A stretch of 64,000 nucleotides of DNA from contig JBBPYC010000082.1 of NCBI GenBank assembly GCA_038200275.1, forward strand, positions 124,001-188,000, in the 5' to 3' direction. Positions within the stretch are counted from its first letter, which is position 1; every line of letters begins with the position of its first letter. The notes beneath the pieces are model-generated. The model was not told the origin of the DNA and did not search any database. It saw nothing but the letters and a program-made list of their open reading frames with translations. Both the position numbers and the translations under genes were made by a program. The stretch comes from JBBPYC01 sp038200275 (lineage in GTDB: Bacteria; Pseudomonadota; Gammaproteobacteria; Burkholderiales; Burkholderiaceae_C). Shown here piece by piece: positions 27,349 through 36,600 of the stretch.

Positions 27349-28123
27349 ATGAACGACCTGCACATCCTCCGCACTGGCCAGGGTCCAATCGTCGTGCTGA
27401 GCCACGCACTCGGCACCGATCTGCACATGTGGGATGCCGTTGTCACGCTGCTTGCGCCGCACTACACCGTGCTGCGTTACGACCAGCGTGGCCATGGCCG
27501 CTCCCCGGCAATGTCCGCCCCCTTGTCGATCGATGATCTGGCCGACGACGCGGCTTCGTTGATCGAACGAGAAGCGAATGGGCCCGTGCATTTCGTCGGG
27601 CTGTCGATGGGCGGCATGGTGGCGCAGTCGCTGGCGGCGCGGCACCCGACGTGCACGACCAGCATCGTGATTGCGAACTCGGCAAGCCGCTACGACGAAG
27701 CGGCGAAGGTACTTTGGCAGGCTCGAGTTCAACAGGTACGCAAGCACGGCGTTGAGTCGATTGCGGACGGCGCGATCGAGCGCTGGTTCACCGCAGGTTT
27801 TCGCGCTCGTTCACCGGAGCAGATCGCCGCGCTGCGAGAACGGCTCGTGGGCACCGATGCAGCCAGCTATGCAGCCTGGCGAAGCGGTCGCAAGCATTGA
27901 ACTGCAAGCCGGCAACGCGCAGATTACCTGCCCTGCGCTGATCATCGCCGGCCTGCAGGATGCAGCGACACCTCCAGCGCAGTCGGTCGAGATAAGAAAG
28001 GCCATTCCCGATGCAGAACTTGTTGAAATCGACGCTGCGCACTTGAGTGCGGTCGAGCAACCCGAACGGTTCGCCGCCGCGTTGCAGACGTTCTGGCAAA
28101 AAACCGGTACCGCTCCCCACTGA
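27349..28123 (+). pseudogene. pcaD: 3-oxoadipate enol-lactonase with a single-base frameshift
   Basis: An alpha/beta hydrolase that would convert enol-lactone to 3-oxoadipate, broken into two frames. Frame one (27349-27900) gives the N-terminus, LRYDQRGHGRS and the nucleophile Ser86 in GLSMGG. It then runs into noise after DAASYAAW. Frame two continues the family sequence from EAVASIEL, with the Asp (GLQDAATPP) and His (DAAHLSAVEQP) of the triad, to 28123. Removing one G of the GG at 27878-27879 restores YAACEAVASIEL and a full protein of about 257 residues. It is either a recent inactivation or a sequencing error. Confidence 0.88.
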
Positions 28124-28144
28124 AAATACATGAACGCAGACAGC

Positions 28145-28178
28145 AAAAAGCCGCTTGAGGTCACCCCAGCGGCTTTTT
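28145..28178. terminator. bidirectional intrinsic terminator
   Basis: AAAAAGCCGCT and AGCGGCTTTTT form an 11-bp stem around a 12-base loop, with T-runs on either strand. It sits between the convergent pcaD (plus) and cytochrome c (minus) genes and would serve both. Confidence 0.88.
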
Positions 28179-28215
28179 TCTCACCTTCACAGCGCGCAAT
28201 CCGCGGTGAGCATGG

Positions 28216-28884
28216 TCAGCGGAACCGGCTCTCCACGGGCGTGCGCAATTCGCTGTCGATCGTGCTCACGTAGTCCGCAATGCGGCTGAGTTCGGCGTTC
28301 GAGAACTGCTTCGCAATGCCGCCCATGATCGCATTGGTGCGGCCGAAGTATTCATGGTCGACCTTGTAGGCCTTGAGCGCGGCGCTCACGTAGTCCGGAT
28401 ACTGCCCGGCAATCTTCGGATAAGACGGATCGATCGGCTTGCGAAAACCCTCGCCGTGGCATGAGATGCATGCGCCTTTCTTGATCAATTCGGCCACCGC
28501 GGTCGCTGGCTCGGGCACCTTGTCGAGCTTGACGGGCTCCTTGGCTTCGCCGCCCTTGCCTTGTGAGCTATAGAACGCAGCAAGATCGGCCATATCCTGC
28601 TCGGTCAGGGATTGTGAGATGGCCCGCATTGACGGGTGCTTGCGTTCGTCCTTTTGGTAGGCGGTCAATGAAGAGATGATGTACTTGGCGCTCTGACCAC
28701 CAATCTTCGGCACCTTGTACACGGTTGGAAAGTTGGTCTGATAGCGAACGATCCCGTGGCAGCCTACGCACATCGCCGCTTTGCCCGCGCCGGCTGCGGC
28801 GTCGCCGATCTTGTCCTGCGACCAAGCCGCGCCGGTCGCAAAAGCGACAGTCAGTCCGAACGCCAACACCGATAGCTGCTTCAT
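28216..28884 (-). CDS. dihaem cytochrome c (cytochrome c4-like)
   Basis: A 222-residue periplasmic electron carrier. It has a signal peptide (MKQLSVLAFGLTVAFATGAAWSQ) and two cytochrome c domains with haem sites CVGCH (39-43) and CISCH (139-143). Candidate axial Met residues are in HPSMRAIS and TNAIMGGIA. The two-domain size fits cytochrome c4. It probably passes electrons to a terminal oxidase. ATG 28884 is chosen because the signal peptide starts there. It is divergent from the MoxR gene by 135 bp. Confidence 0.9.
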   Translation of the reverse strand: MKQLSVLAFGLTVAFATGAAWSQDKIGDAAAGAGKAAMCVGCHGIVRYQTNFPTVYKVPKIGGQSAKYIISSLTAYQKDERKHPSMRAISQSLTEQDMADLAAFYSSQGKGGEAKEPVKLDKVPEPATAVAELIKKGACISCHGEGFRKPIDPSYPKIAGQYPDYVSAALKAYKVDHEYFGRTNAIMGGIAKQFSNAELSRIADYVSTIDSELRTPVESRFR

Positions 28885-29019
28885 TTTGCGCGCACAATCC
28901 AATTTGAGTTTCCCGCCCTTTTGAGCTGGTCGATTATATCGACGCGTGCGTTTCAGACCGGCCGCCACGGCCTTTCGCGCTGTACGTCTTGCTCCCGTTT
29001 CCCTCGTCCAAGTCGAACC

Positions 29020-29874
29020 ATGAAATTTCAAGGCTCCCAGAACTACGTCGCGACCCAGGATCTGATGCTTGCCGTGAATGCAAGCATCACGCTGAAACGT
29101 CCACTGTTGGTAAAGGGTGAGCCTGGCACGGGCAAGACAATGCTGGCCGAAGAAGTTGCTGAAGCACTGCAGATGCCGCTGCTGCAGTGGCACATCAAGT
29201 CGACCACGAAGGCGCAACAGGGCCTGTATGAATACGACGCGGTGAGCCGCCTGCGCGACTCCCAACTAGCGGACATCGACGGCGGCGAGCGCGTAAGGGA
29301 CATTCACAATTACATCGTGCGCGGTGTGCTGTGGCAAGCGTTCACGGCCGAAGAGCCGGTGGCGCTGCTGATCGACGAAATCGACAAGGCCGACATCGAG
29401 TTTCCGAACGATCTGCTGCGTGAAATCGACCGCATGGAGTTCTACTGTTACGAAACGCGTGAGCTGATCCGCGCCAAGCATCGGCCACTGGTGTTCATCA
29501 CATCGAACAACGAAAAGGAGCTACCGGACGCCTTTTTGCGCCGCTGCTTTTTTCACTACATCAAGTTTCCCGATGCGGTCACGATGCAGCAGATCATCGA
29601 CGTGCATTTCCCGGGCTTAAAAAAAGAACTGCTGGCGGCCGCGATGAAGACGTTCTACGACGTGCGCAACCTGCCGGGCCTGAAGAAAAAACCTTCCACT
29701 TCCGAATTGCTCGACTGGCTCAAGCTGCTGGTGGCCGAGGACATCCCAATCGATGTCTTGCAGTCCAAGGACGACAAGGTCGCGGTGCCACCGCTGGTGG
29801 GCGCGCTGCTGAAGAATGAGCAGGACGTGACGCTGTTCGAAAAGCTGGTGTTCATGCAGCGGCACAACCGCTGA
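29020..29874 (+). CDS. MoxR-family AAA+ ATPase
   Basis: A 284-residue ATPase. Walker A is GEPGTGKT (33-40), Walker B is LLIDEIDKAD, sensor 1 is VFITSNNEKELPDAFLRRC. MoxR proteins work as chaperone-like remodelers together with a VWA-domain partner, often in metal-centre insertion or cofactor maturation. The partner here is the VWA gene at 30516, separated by an acetyltransferase gene. ATG 29020 begins the homology; the frame is open further upstream without meaning. Confidence 0.93.
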   Translation: MKFQGSQNYVATQDLMLAVNASITLKRPLLVKGEPGTGKTMLAEEVAEALQMPLLQWHIKSTTKAQQGLYEYDAVSRLRDSQLADIDGGERVRDIHNYIVRGVLWQAFTAEEPVALLIDEIDKADIEFPNDLLREIDRMEFYCYETRELIRAKHRPLVFITSNNEKELPDAFLRRCFFHYIKFPDAVTMQQIIDVHFPGLKKELLAAAMKTFYDVRNLPGLKKKPSTSELLDWLKLLVAEDIPIDVLQSKDDKVAVPPLVGALLKNEQDVTLFEKLVFMQRHNR

Positions 29875-29889
29875 GATCGGAAGCAGCTC

Positions 29890-30498
29890 ATGGGTGAGAA
29901 CACCTTTGTCAAAGCCGTCGAACTGCAGGACCGCGGTGTGCGGCTGGTGCCGCTCGGGTTGCAGCATGAAGCGGGTTTGCGCACTGCGGCAGCAGACGGC
30001 GAACTCTGGAATCTGCGTATCACTTCCGTGCCCACCCCTGAAGAAACAAGGGCGTACATCGAGCAGGCATTGGCCATGCAGGATCGCGTTGCGTTCGCGG
30101 TGACAGATGCCGACGCCGGCACGGTCCTCGGCACCACGAGCTATCACGATGTCGTGCCGGCTTTGAAGCGCGTCGAGATCGGCTACACGTGGTATGCAAG
30201 GCGCTGCCAACGCACGCACGTCAACACGACCTGCAAACTGATGCTGCTGACGCACGCGTTCGAGACGCTCCTATGCAACACCGTCGGCTGGCGCACCGAC
30301 AACTTCAATTTCGCTTCGCAGCGCGCGGTTGAGCGGCTCGGCGCCCGCAAGGACGGCGTGATCCGCGGCCACGCGCTGCGGCGCGATGGCACCATTCGCG
30401 ATACGGTGATGTACAGCCTCACCGCGGGCGAATGGCCGGAAGTCAAGGCGCAGCTGCTGTATTTGCTGAACCGGCCCCAGCCCTCGAACTCGGACTGA
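29890..30498 (+). CDS. GNAT acetyltransferase (RimJ/RimL-like)
   Basis: A 202-residue protein. Family features: LQDRGVRLVPLGLQHEAGL near the start, then VLGTTSYHDV, VEIGYTWYARRCQRTHVNTTCKLMLLTHAFE-type sequence and NFASQRAVERLGA. It should acetylate an N-terminal or other amine using acetyl-CoA. It starts 15 bp after the MoxR gene and ends 17 bp before the VWA gene, so it is co-transcribed with both. Whether it modifies the MoxR/VWA target is unknown. Confidence 0.85.
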   Translation: MGENTFVKAVELQDRGVRLVPLGLQHEAGLRTAAADGELWNLRITSVPTPEETRAYIEQALAMQDRVAFAVTDADAGTVLGTTSYHDVVPALKRVEIGYTWYARRCQRTHVNTTCKLMLLTHAFETLLCNTVGWRTDNFNFASQRAVERLGARKDGVIRGHALRRDGTIRDTVMYSLTAGEWPEVKAQLLYLLNRPQPSNSD

Positions 30499-30515
30499 AC
30501 GCTGAGTATTGCCCG

Positions 30516-31706
30516 ATGTTGATCGATTTTTTCTACACTTTGCGTTCGGCCAAGCTGCCGGTCTCCGTCAAGGAGTACTTGATGCTGCTCGAAGCGATCA
30601 AGGCCGGTGTGGTCGGCCCGAACAGTGAAGACAGCTTTGCGATCGACGACTTTTATTACTTGAGCCGCACCGCGCTGGTGAAGGACGAAAAGCACTTCGA
30701 CAAGTTCGACCGCGCGTTCGCTGCGTACTTCAAGGGTGTTGAGATGATCGCGGACTTCACCAAGGAAGTCCCGCTCGAATGGTTGCGCAAGAACCTCGAG
30801 CTTGAGTTGAGTCCGGAAGAAAAAGCCAAGATCGACAAGATGGGCTGGGACGAACTCATGGAGACGCTCAAAAAGCGCTTCGAGGAGCAGAAAGAGCGCC
30901 ACGAAGGCGGCAGCAAGTGGATCGGCACCGGCGGCACGTCACCGTTCGGCGCGAACGGCTACAACCCGCAAGGCATCCGCATCGGCCAGGAAAAAGGTCG
31001 CAACAAGAGCGCGGTGAAGGTCTGGGACCAGCGCGCCTACAAGGATTACGACGACAGCCAGGAACTCGGCACGCGCAACATCAAGGTCGCATTGCGGCGC
31101 CTGCGCAAGTTCGCGCGCGAAGGCCACGTCGAAGAGCTGGACCTCGACGATACGATCCGCAGCACGGCGGCCAACGCCGGCTGGCTCGACATCAAAATGG
31201 TGCCCGAGCGCCACAACAACGTGAAGGTGCTGCTGCTGATGGACGTGGGCGGCACGATGGACGAGCACATCCAGCGCGTCGAAGAGCTGTTTTCAGCGTC
31301 GAAGACCGAACTCAAGCACCTCGAGTTCTATTACTTCCACAACTGCGTCTATGACTTCATGTGGAAGAACAACCGGCGTCGTTTTGCCGAGAAGTTCGCC
31401 ACCTGGGACATCATCCGCAAGTACAACAAGGACTACAAGCTGATCTTCGTAGGCGACGCGACGATGAGCCCGTACGAGATCTTGCAGCCCGGCGGCAGTG
31501 TCGAATACAACAACGAAGAGCCCGGTGCCGAATGGCTGCAGCGCCTGACCACCGCGTTCCCGAAGTTCGTCTGGATCAACCCCGAGCCGCAAGGCGTCTG
31601 GCAATACCGGCAAAGTATTGCGGTGGTGCAACAGTTGATGAGCCAGCGCATGTTTCCGCTCACGCTCAAAGGACTTGAAGAGGCGATGAGGATGCTGTCA
31701 AAGTAA
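30516..31706 (+). CDS. VWA domain-containing protein (CoxE-like)
   Basis: A 396-residue protein. The N-terminal half (LIDFFYTLRSAKLPVSVKEY, charged helices, then a Gly-rich linker) is followed by a C-terminal von Willebrand A domain. The metal-ion site is DVGGTMD, a DxGGT variant of the usual DxSxS, with later MSPYEI. It is the expected partner of the MoxR ATPase two genes upstream. ATG 30516 is chosen; the longer frame overlaps the acetyltransferase gene. The client protein is not evident from the neighbourhood. Confidence 0.88.
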   Translation: MLIDFFYTLRSAKLPVSVKEYLMLLEAIKAGVVGPNSEDSFAIDDFYYLSRTALVKDEKHFDKFDRAFAAYFKGVEMIADFTKEVPLEWLRKNLELELSPEEKAKIDKMGWDELMETLKKRFEEQKERHEGGSKWIGTGGTSPFGANGYNPQGIRIGQEKGRNKSAVKVWDQRAYKDYDDSQELGTRNIKVALRRLRKFAREGHVEELDLDDTIRSTAANAGWLDIKMVPERHNNVKVLLLMDVGGTMDEHIQRVEELFSASKTELKHLEFYYFHNCVYDFMWKNNRRRFAEKFATWDIIRKYNKDYKLIFVGDATMSPYEILQPGGSVEYNNEEPGAEWLQRLTTAFPKFVWINPEPQGVWQYRQSIAVVQQLMSQRMFPLTLKGLEEAMRMLSK

Positions 31707-31716
31707 ACTTCGCCGC

Positions 31717-33627
31717 GTGACGACGCCCGGCCGCCTTCTCCGCTCCCAGCTCTTTTCGCGGTCAGCCTTGCTGGGCAGCCTGCTCGCAGGCGCGTCTGCG
31801 CTGTCTGGCTGTGGCGTGTTTGGTGGCGATACTGCCAGCAAGGACCAAGCCGCGGCAGACGTCACGCCCGAAGGCATGGTAGGAACCGCAACCGCCAAGC
31901 CCGAAGTCAAAGCTTTTACAGTTGAAGTGCGTGCGCCGGATGCCGTGCGTGACCTGTTGCAAAAGCATCTCGAACTGAATCGCTACCGCGCAGTCACGGA
32001 CTTGTCCGAGTCAGAGATGACGCGCCTGCTTGTGTTGGCTGAGCGGGATGCGCGCAATCTGGTCGCGACTCAGGGCTACTTCAGCCCGACCGTGCGGGTC
32101 AGCAAAAACGGTGACATGGGCCAGCAACCCACCGTCGTGGTCGAGGTCGAACTGGGCTCACGAACGAACATTGCGAAGGTCGACATTGACCTTCGAGGCG
32201 ACATCGAGACCACGTTGAATAAGGGCGCGATCGAGCAGCGCCAGCAGTTGCGCAAGAGCTGGAAGCTCAAAGAAGGCGAAGTATTCACCCAGGACGCCTG
32301 GGCTGCATCCAAGCAGGATGCGCTGCGTGCGCTGGTCGCTCGCCGCTATCCGGCGGCGAAAATTGCGGACAGCGAGGCGAAGATCGATGCGCCGAATCAC
32401 ACGGCCGATCTGGACTTCCAGCTCGACTCCGGGCCACTGTATCGCTACGGACCGATGCAGGTCACAGGCATCGAGCGTTACGACCCGGTCATCGTGCCGC
32501 GTGTGGCGCGCTTGAAGCCGGGCCAGGAGTACGACCAGAAGGACATCGACGACGCGCAAAAGCGGCTGGCCGGCACCGGCTACTTCGATTCGGCCTTCAT
32601 CTTCGTGGACCCGGCCGGGAATCCGGAAGCTGTGCCGGTGCAGGTGACAGTGAAGGAAGCACCGCGCAAGAAGGTCGTTTTCGGCGTTGGCTTCACAACC
32701 GATGGTGGTCCGCATGCATCGATCGAATACGCCGACCAGCGGGTGCCGGGCATTGGCTGGCGGTCGGTCAACAAATTGCAGATCGACACCCGCAACCCGT
32801 TCGCCGAGACCGCCTGGACCTCGATCCCTGACGAAGATGGCTGGCGCTGGGGCGCGCTGGGCCGATTCGAGCAGCTCGATGACAAAAAACTGATCACCAC
32901 CGCCGAGCGCGTGCGTTTCGGAAAAATTCGCAATGGCGAAAAGTTCGACCACAACATCTACGTGCAGTACGACCGGGCCAGCGTGCGCGGCCCCGGCTCG
33001 GTAACCAGCACCGCAGCTGACATCGGTGACGGCTCCGCGCTGTCGGTCAATTACGTCTGGACGGGTCGCTATTTCGACAGCCTGCCCTACCCGACGCGTG
33101 GCTACGGGCTCGGCGCAGAGGTCGGCGGCGGCTACACCACGTCGCAGCCGTTTCAGCCGTTTCTGCGGCTGCAAGGTCGCGGTCTCGGCATCGTCCCACT
33201 GCCCGGCACGTTGGGACGGCTCGCGCTGCGCGGAGAAGTCGCAGCCATCGAAGGGGCCAACGACGCCCGCATCCCGGGCACCCTGCTGTTCAAGAGCGGC
33301 GGCGACACGTCGGTGCGTGGCTACGCGTTTCGCACCATCGGTCTGGACCGCGCAAACGGCGTGGTCGCGCCCGGCCGCTACCTGGCGGTCGCCAGCGTCG
33401 AGTTGCAACGCCCCTACTTGAGTAACGGCCAGCCGACCGCGTTCGAGAACACTTTCTTTGTTGACATGGGGGATGTTGCGAACAAACCCAACGACCTGCG
33501 TCCGAAGGTCGGCGTGGGCACCGGGGTGCGCGTGCGCACCCCCATTGGCCCACTGACTGCGGCGGTCGCATACGGGCTTGACAGCCGCAAGTTCCGATTG
33601 CACCTGACGGTTGGCTTCACGTTCTGA
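31717..33627 (+). CDS. tamA: translocation and assembly module outer-membrane protein TamA (BamA/Omp85 family)
   Basis: A 636-residue protein with a GTG start. It has an N-terminal signal with a lipoprotein-like box LSGC (Cys32), then POTRA-type domains (SGPLYRYGPMQVTGIERYD) and a C-terminal 16-strand Omp85 barrel. The barrel includes the lid-lock type motif VRGYAF and ends in HLTVGFTF, with a terminal Phe as expected for outer-membrane proteins. With TamB it inserts autotransporters and moves phospholipid-related cargo between membranes. It starts 10 bp after the VWA gene and ends 8 bp before tamB. Confidence 0.92.
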   Translation: MTTPGRLLRSQLFSRSALLGSLLAGASALSGCGVFGGDTASKDQAAADVTPEGMVGTATAKPEVKAFTVEVRAPDAVRDLLQKHLELNRYRAVTDLSESEMTRLLVLAERDARNLVATQGYFSPTVRVSKNGDMGQQPTVVVEVELGSRTNIAKVDIDLRGDIETTLNKGAIEQRQQLRKSWKLKEGEVFTQDAWAASKQDALRALVARRYPAAKIADSEAKIDAPNHTADLDFQLDSGPLYRYGPMQVTGIERYDPVIVPRVARLKPGQEYDQKDIDDAQKRLAGTGYFDSAFIFVDPAGNPEAVPVQVTVKEAPRKKVVFGVGFTTDGGPHASIEYADQRVPGIGWRSVNKLQIDTRNPFAETAWTSIPDEDGWRWGALGRFEQLDDKKLITTAERVRFGKIRNGEKFDHNIYVQYDRASVRGPGSVTSTAADIGDGSALSVNYVWTGRYFDSLPYPTRGYGLGAEVGGGYTTSQPFQPFLRLQGRGLGIVPLPGTLGRLALRGEVAAIEGANDARIPGTLLFKSGGDTSVRGYAFRTIGLDRANGVVAPGRYLAVASVELQRPYLSNGQPTAFENTFFVDMGDVANKPNDLRPKVGVGTGVRVRTPIGPLTAAVAYGLDSRKFRLHLTVGFTF

Positions 33628-33635
33628 GACCTGGC

Positions 33636-36600
33636 ATGGCAAGCAACGCGGCGACGGCGGCCGACTTCGCTGAGACCCAACCAGGCGAAGCCGCGGCATC
33701 GCTGACGGCCGGAGCGAACGACGACGAGCTCAGGAAAAAACGCAGCATCGTCGGCACACTGCTGCGGGTGTTGTCGTTTTTCGTGGCAGGCATTGCGCTG
33801 CTGTTGGTGCTTGCGCTCGGTGGGCTGTGGATCTGGTCGGGCACCGAAGGTTCACTCGCCCAAGCGTTGCAGCTTGCAGCACGGTTTGTCCCGTTGAAGA
33901 CGGAAGGCGTCACTGGCGCGATCCGCGGAGGCGGCACGATCGAACAACTGCGCTACGACGCCGACGGCCTGAAGATCGAGGTCGACGGCGCCGAGCTGAA
34001 GTGGCAGCCGGCTGCGCTGCTCGACAAGACCGTCAAACTGAGCCGGCTCGCTGCACGCCGTGTCAAGGTGAAAGACCAGCGGGTTCCCACGCCAGCCGAG
34101 CCGTCGACCGGCCCGCCGCAGTCGTTGAAACTGCCGGTCAAGATCGAAGTCGACCAGTTCGCACTTGACCGCTTTGAATGGGCTGGCCCACCGCCATTAG
34201 ACGTGACGAACATCGCCGGCAGCTATGCCTACAACGGCGAGCAGCACCAGTTGACGGTTGCCAGCACCGAAGTCATGGGCGGCAGCTATTCGGCGAAGGC
34301 GACGTTGACCGACCAGGCGCCGATCCGGCTGGATGCGCAAATCAAAGGACAGTTGAAGCAAGACGTGCCCGGCGGCGGCTCGCAGGGCGTGGCGCTCAGC
34401 CTGAACGCGAGTGCGAATGGCCCGCTGACCGATCTCGATGTGAAAGCCGACGCGCAGGCCAAAGTGCCCGATGCAACCGACCCGAATCCGCCGCGTGCAA
34501 CCGTCAGCGCCAAAGTCACGCCATGGGCTGCGCAACCGGTGCCGAAGGCCGATGCAACGTTCTTCGACTTCGACGCCGGCGCGATCTGGGCAGCCGCCCC
34601 AAAAACCCAGTTGACTGGCGAATTGCATGTCGCCCCGACAAAGCCGGTCGCTACGGTAGGTTCTGCCGCTGGCTGGCATCTGGAAGCCGACATCGACAAC
34701 AAGGCCGCCGGACCCTGGGACAAGAAGCGCCTACCCCTGCAGCAATTGCGCGCCGTTGGTGACTGGCGGGACGGCACGGCTGTGATTGAAGAACTCGAAG
34801 CCCGGCTTGGTGGCGGCACGCTGCGCGCGCAAGGCAAATACGTGCTGCCGGCCACGCCTGCAGCCGGCACAGCCACGGCAGCCACGCCGGCCGCCTCCGC
34901 CCCCGCATCGAGCGCACCAACCCCGTCAAGCAGCAAGCCGACGGCGAATGGCAGCGCAGCCGAAGCCGCAGCCGCTACCCCGGCTAGCAGCACCGACACG
35001 GGCGACTGGCGGGTAGAGGCCAAGCTCGACAACATCAACCCGGCCGAGCTGGTTTCATCGCTCGCCGCGGTGCCGATCGACGGCACGGCAACCGCCAAGT
35101 CGGACGGCAGCGCAATCGATTTCGACGTCAAGTTGCGGCCCGATGAAACCAGCGGTCCGCGCCGCAACGCCGCCAGTGGCAACGCAGCGTCGCGCCAGTT
35201 GACCGATCAGCTGCGTCAATTGGGTTTACGCGACGCAAGCGTGAACGGTCGCTGGGACAACGGGCGCCTCATCCTTTCTGCACTGCAGGTGCGCACCGAA
35301 GACGCCAAGCTGACCGGCACGCTCGACGTGCAAATCGCTGGACCCGGCGGCCAGGGCAAGCTCAATCTGACCGCGCCAGGCCTGGACGTCTCGGTCGACG
35401 GTGAATTGCGCGAGAACAGCGGCGGCGGCACCGCCAACATCGCCGCCAACGACGTCGGCAAGCTGCTGAACTGGGCCAAAGGCTTGCCAGGGGTGCCTGA
35501 CAGTGTGAAGCAGACCAACGCAAGCGGCCGCGCTACGGTGGTCGCCAAATGGATGGGCGGCTGGCGCGATCCATCGGTCGACCTGAAGATCGACGCGCCC
35601 AAGCTCGACTATGTGCCGCCGGCCACCGTCGACAGCGGCAGTTCAAAGAGCACGAAGACCAGCGCAGCAGCAAAAGACACAGCCGACCAGATCATCAAGC
35701 TGCGCGACTTCCAAGCCAACGCGTCGGGCAAGCTCAGCAATCTTGACTTGAAAGCCAAAGGCCGGGCCGAACTCGGCGTGCGCAAGCTCGACCTTGATCT
35801 GCAGGCCAGCGTTGGTCGCATTGGCAGCGCCAGCAAGCCACTGGCCGAGTCGTCCTGGGCCGGCAAGATCGGCAAGCTCGAAGCCTCGGTGGTGGACCCT
35901 GCGATCGGCAAGGAACCATGGCGCTTGTCGCTGAAGAACGACGTCGGCTTCAAATGGCAGCCCACAGCCGCTGGGGGCGCGTTCGAAGCTGCGGCCGGCA
36001 AGCTCGTGGTGATGGCCCCCAAAGGCGCCCGTGCCGCCGCTTCTCAAGCCACGATCGAATGGGACCCGGTGCGATGGCGCGAAGGTGAGCTGACCACCAA
36101 AGGCAAGCTGTCCGGCGTGCCAATGGCCTGGGCCGAGCTGGCCACCGGCGGCAAGCTGGCGGGTGGACGCGTCTCCGGCGACATGGTGTTCAACGGCGAC
36201 TGGGACGTCTCACTCGGCAAGAAATTCGACGTCAAGGCGAACCTCTACCGCGCCAGCGGCGACCTGAACATCGTGACCGATCCGGAGACCGGCACGCAAG
36301 TGACCGCCGGTGTGAAGGAAGCGCGCCTGTCTGTGCGCAGCAATTCGAGCGGCGATTTGAATCTGAACCTGAACTGGCAAACCGACCGTGCGGGCCAGGT
36401 CAACGGCGAGATCTCCACCAAACTCACGAAGAGCGGCCCCGATGGCGGCTGGACGCTGGCCAAGGACGCACCACTGGGCGGCAACTTGAAAGTCTCGTTG
36501 CCCAAGCTCGGCGTCTGGTCGCGTCTGGCGCCGCCGGGCTGGCGGCTTGACGGTGGCATCGACACCGATGTGCGTATGGGCGGCACGTTGGCCGACCCGA

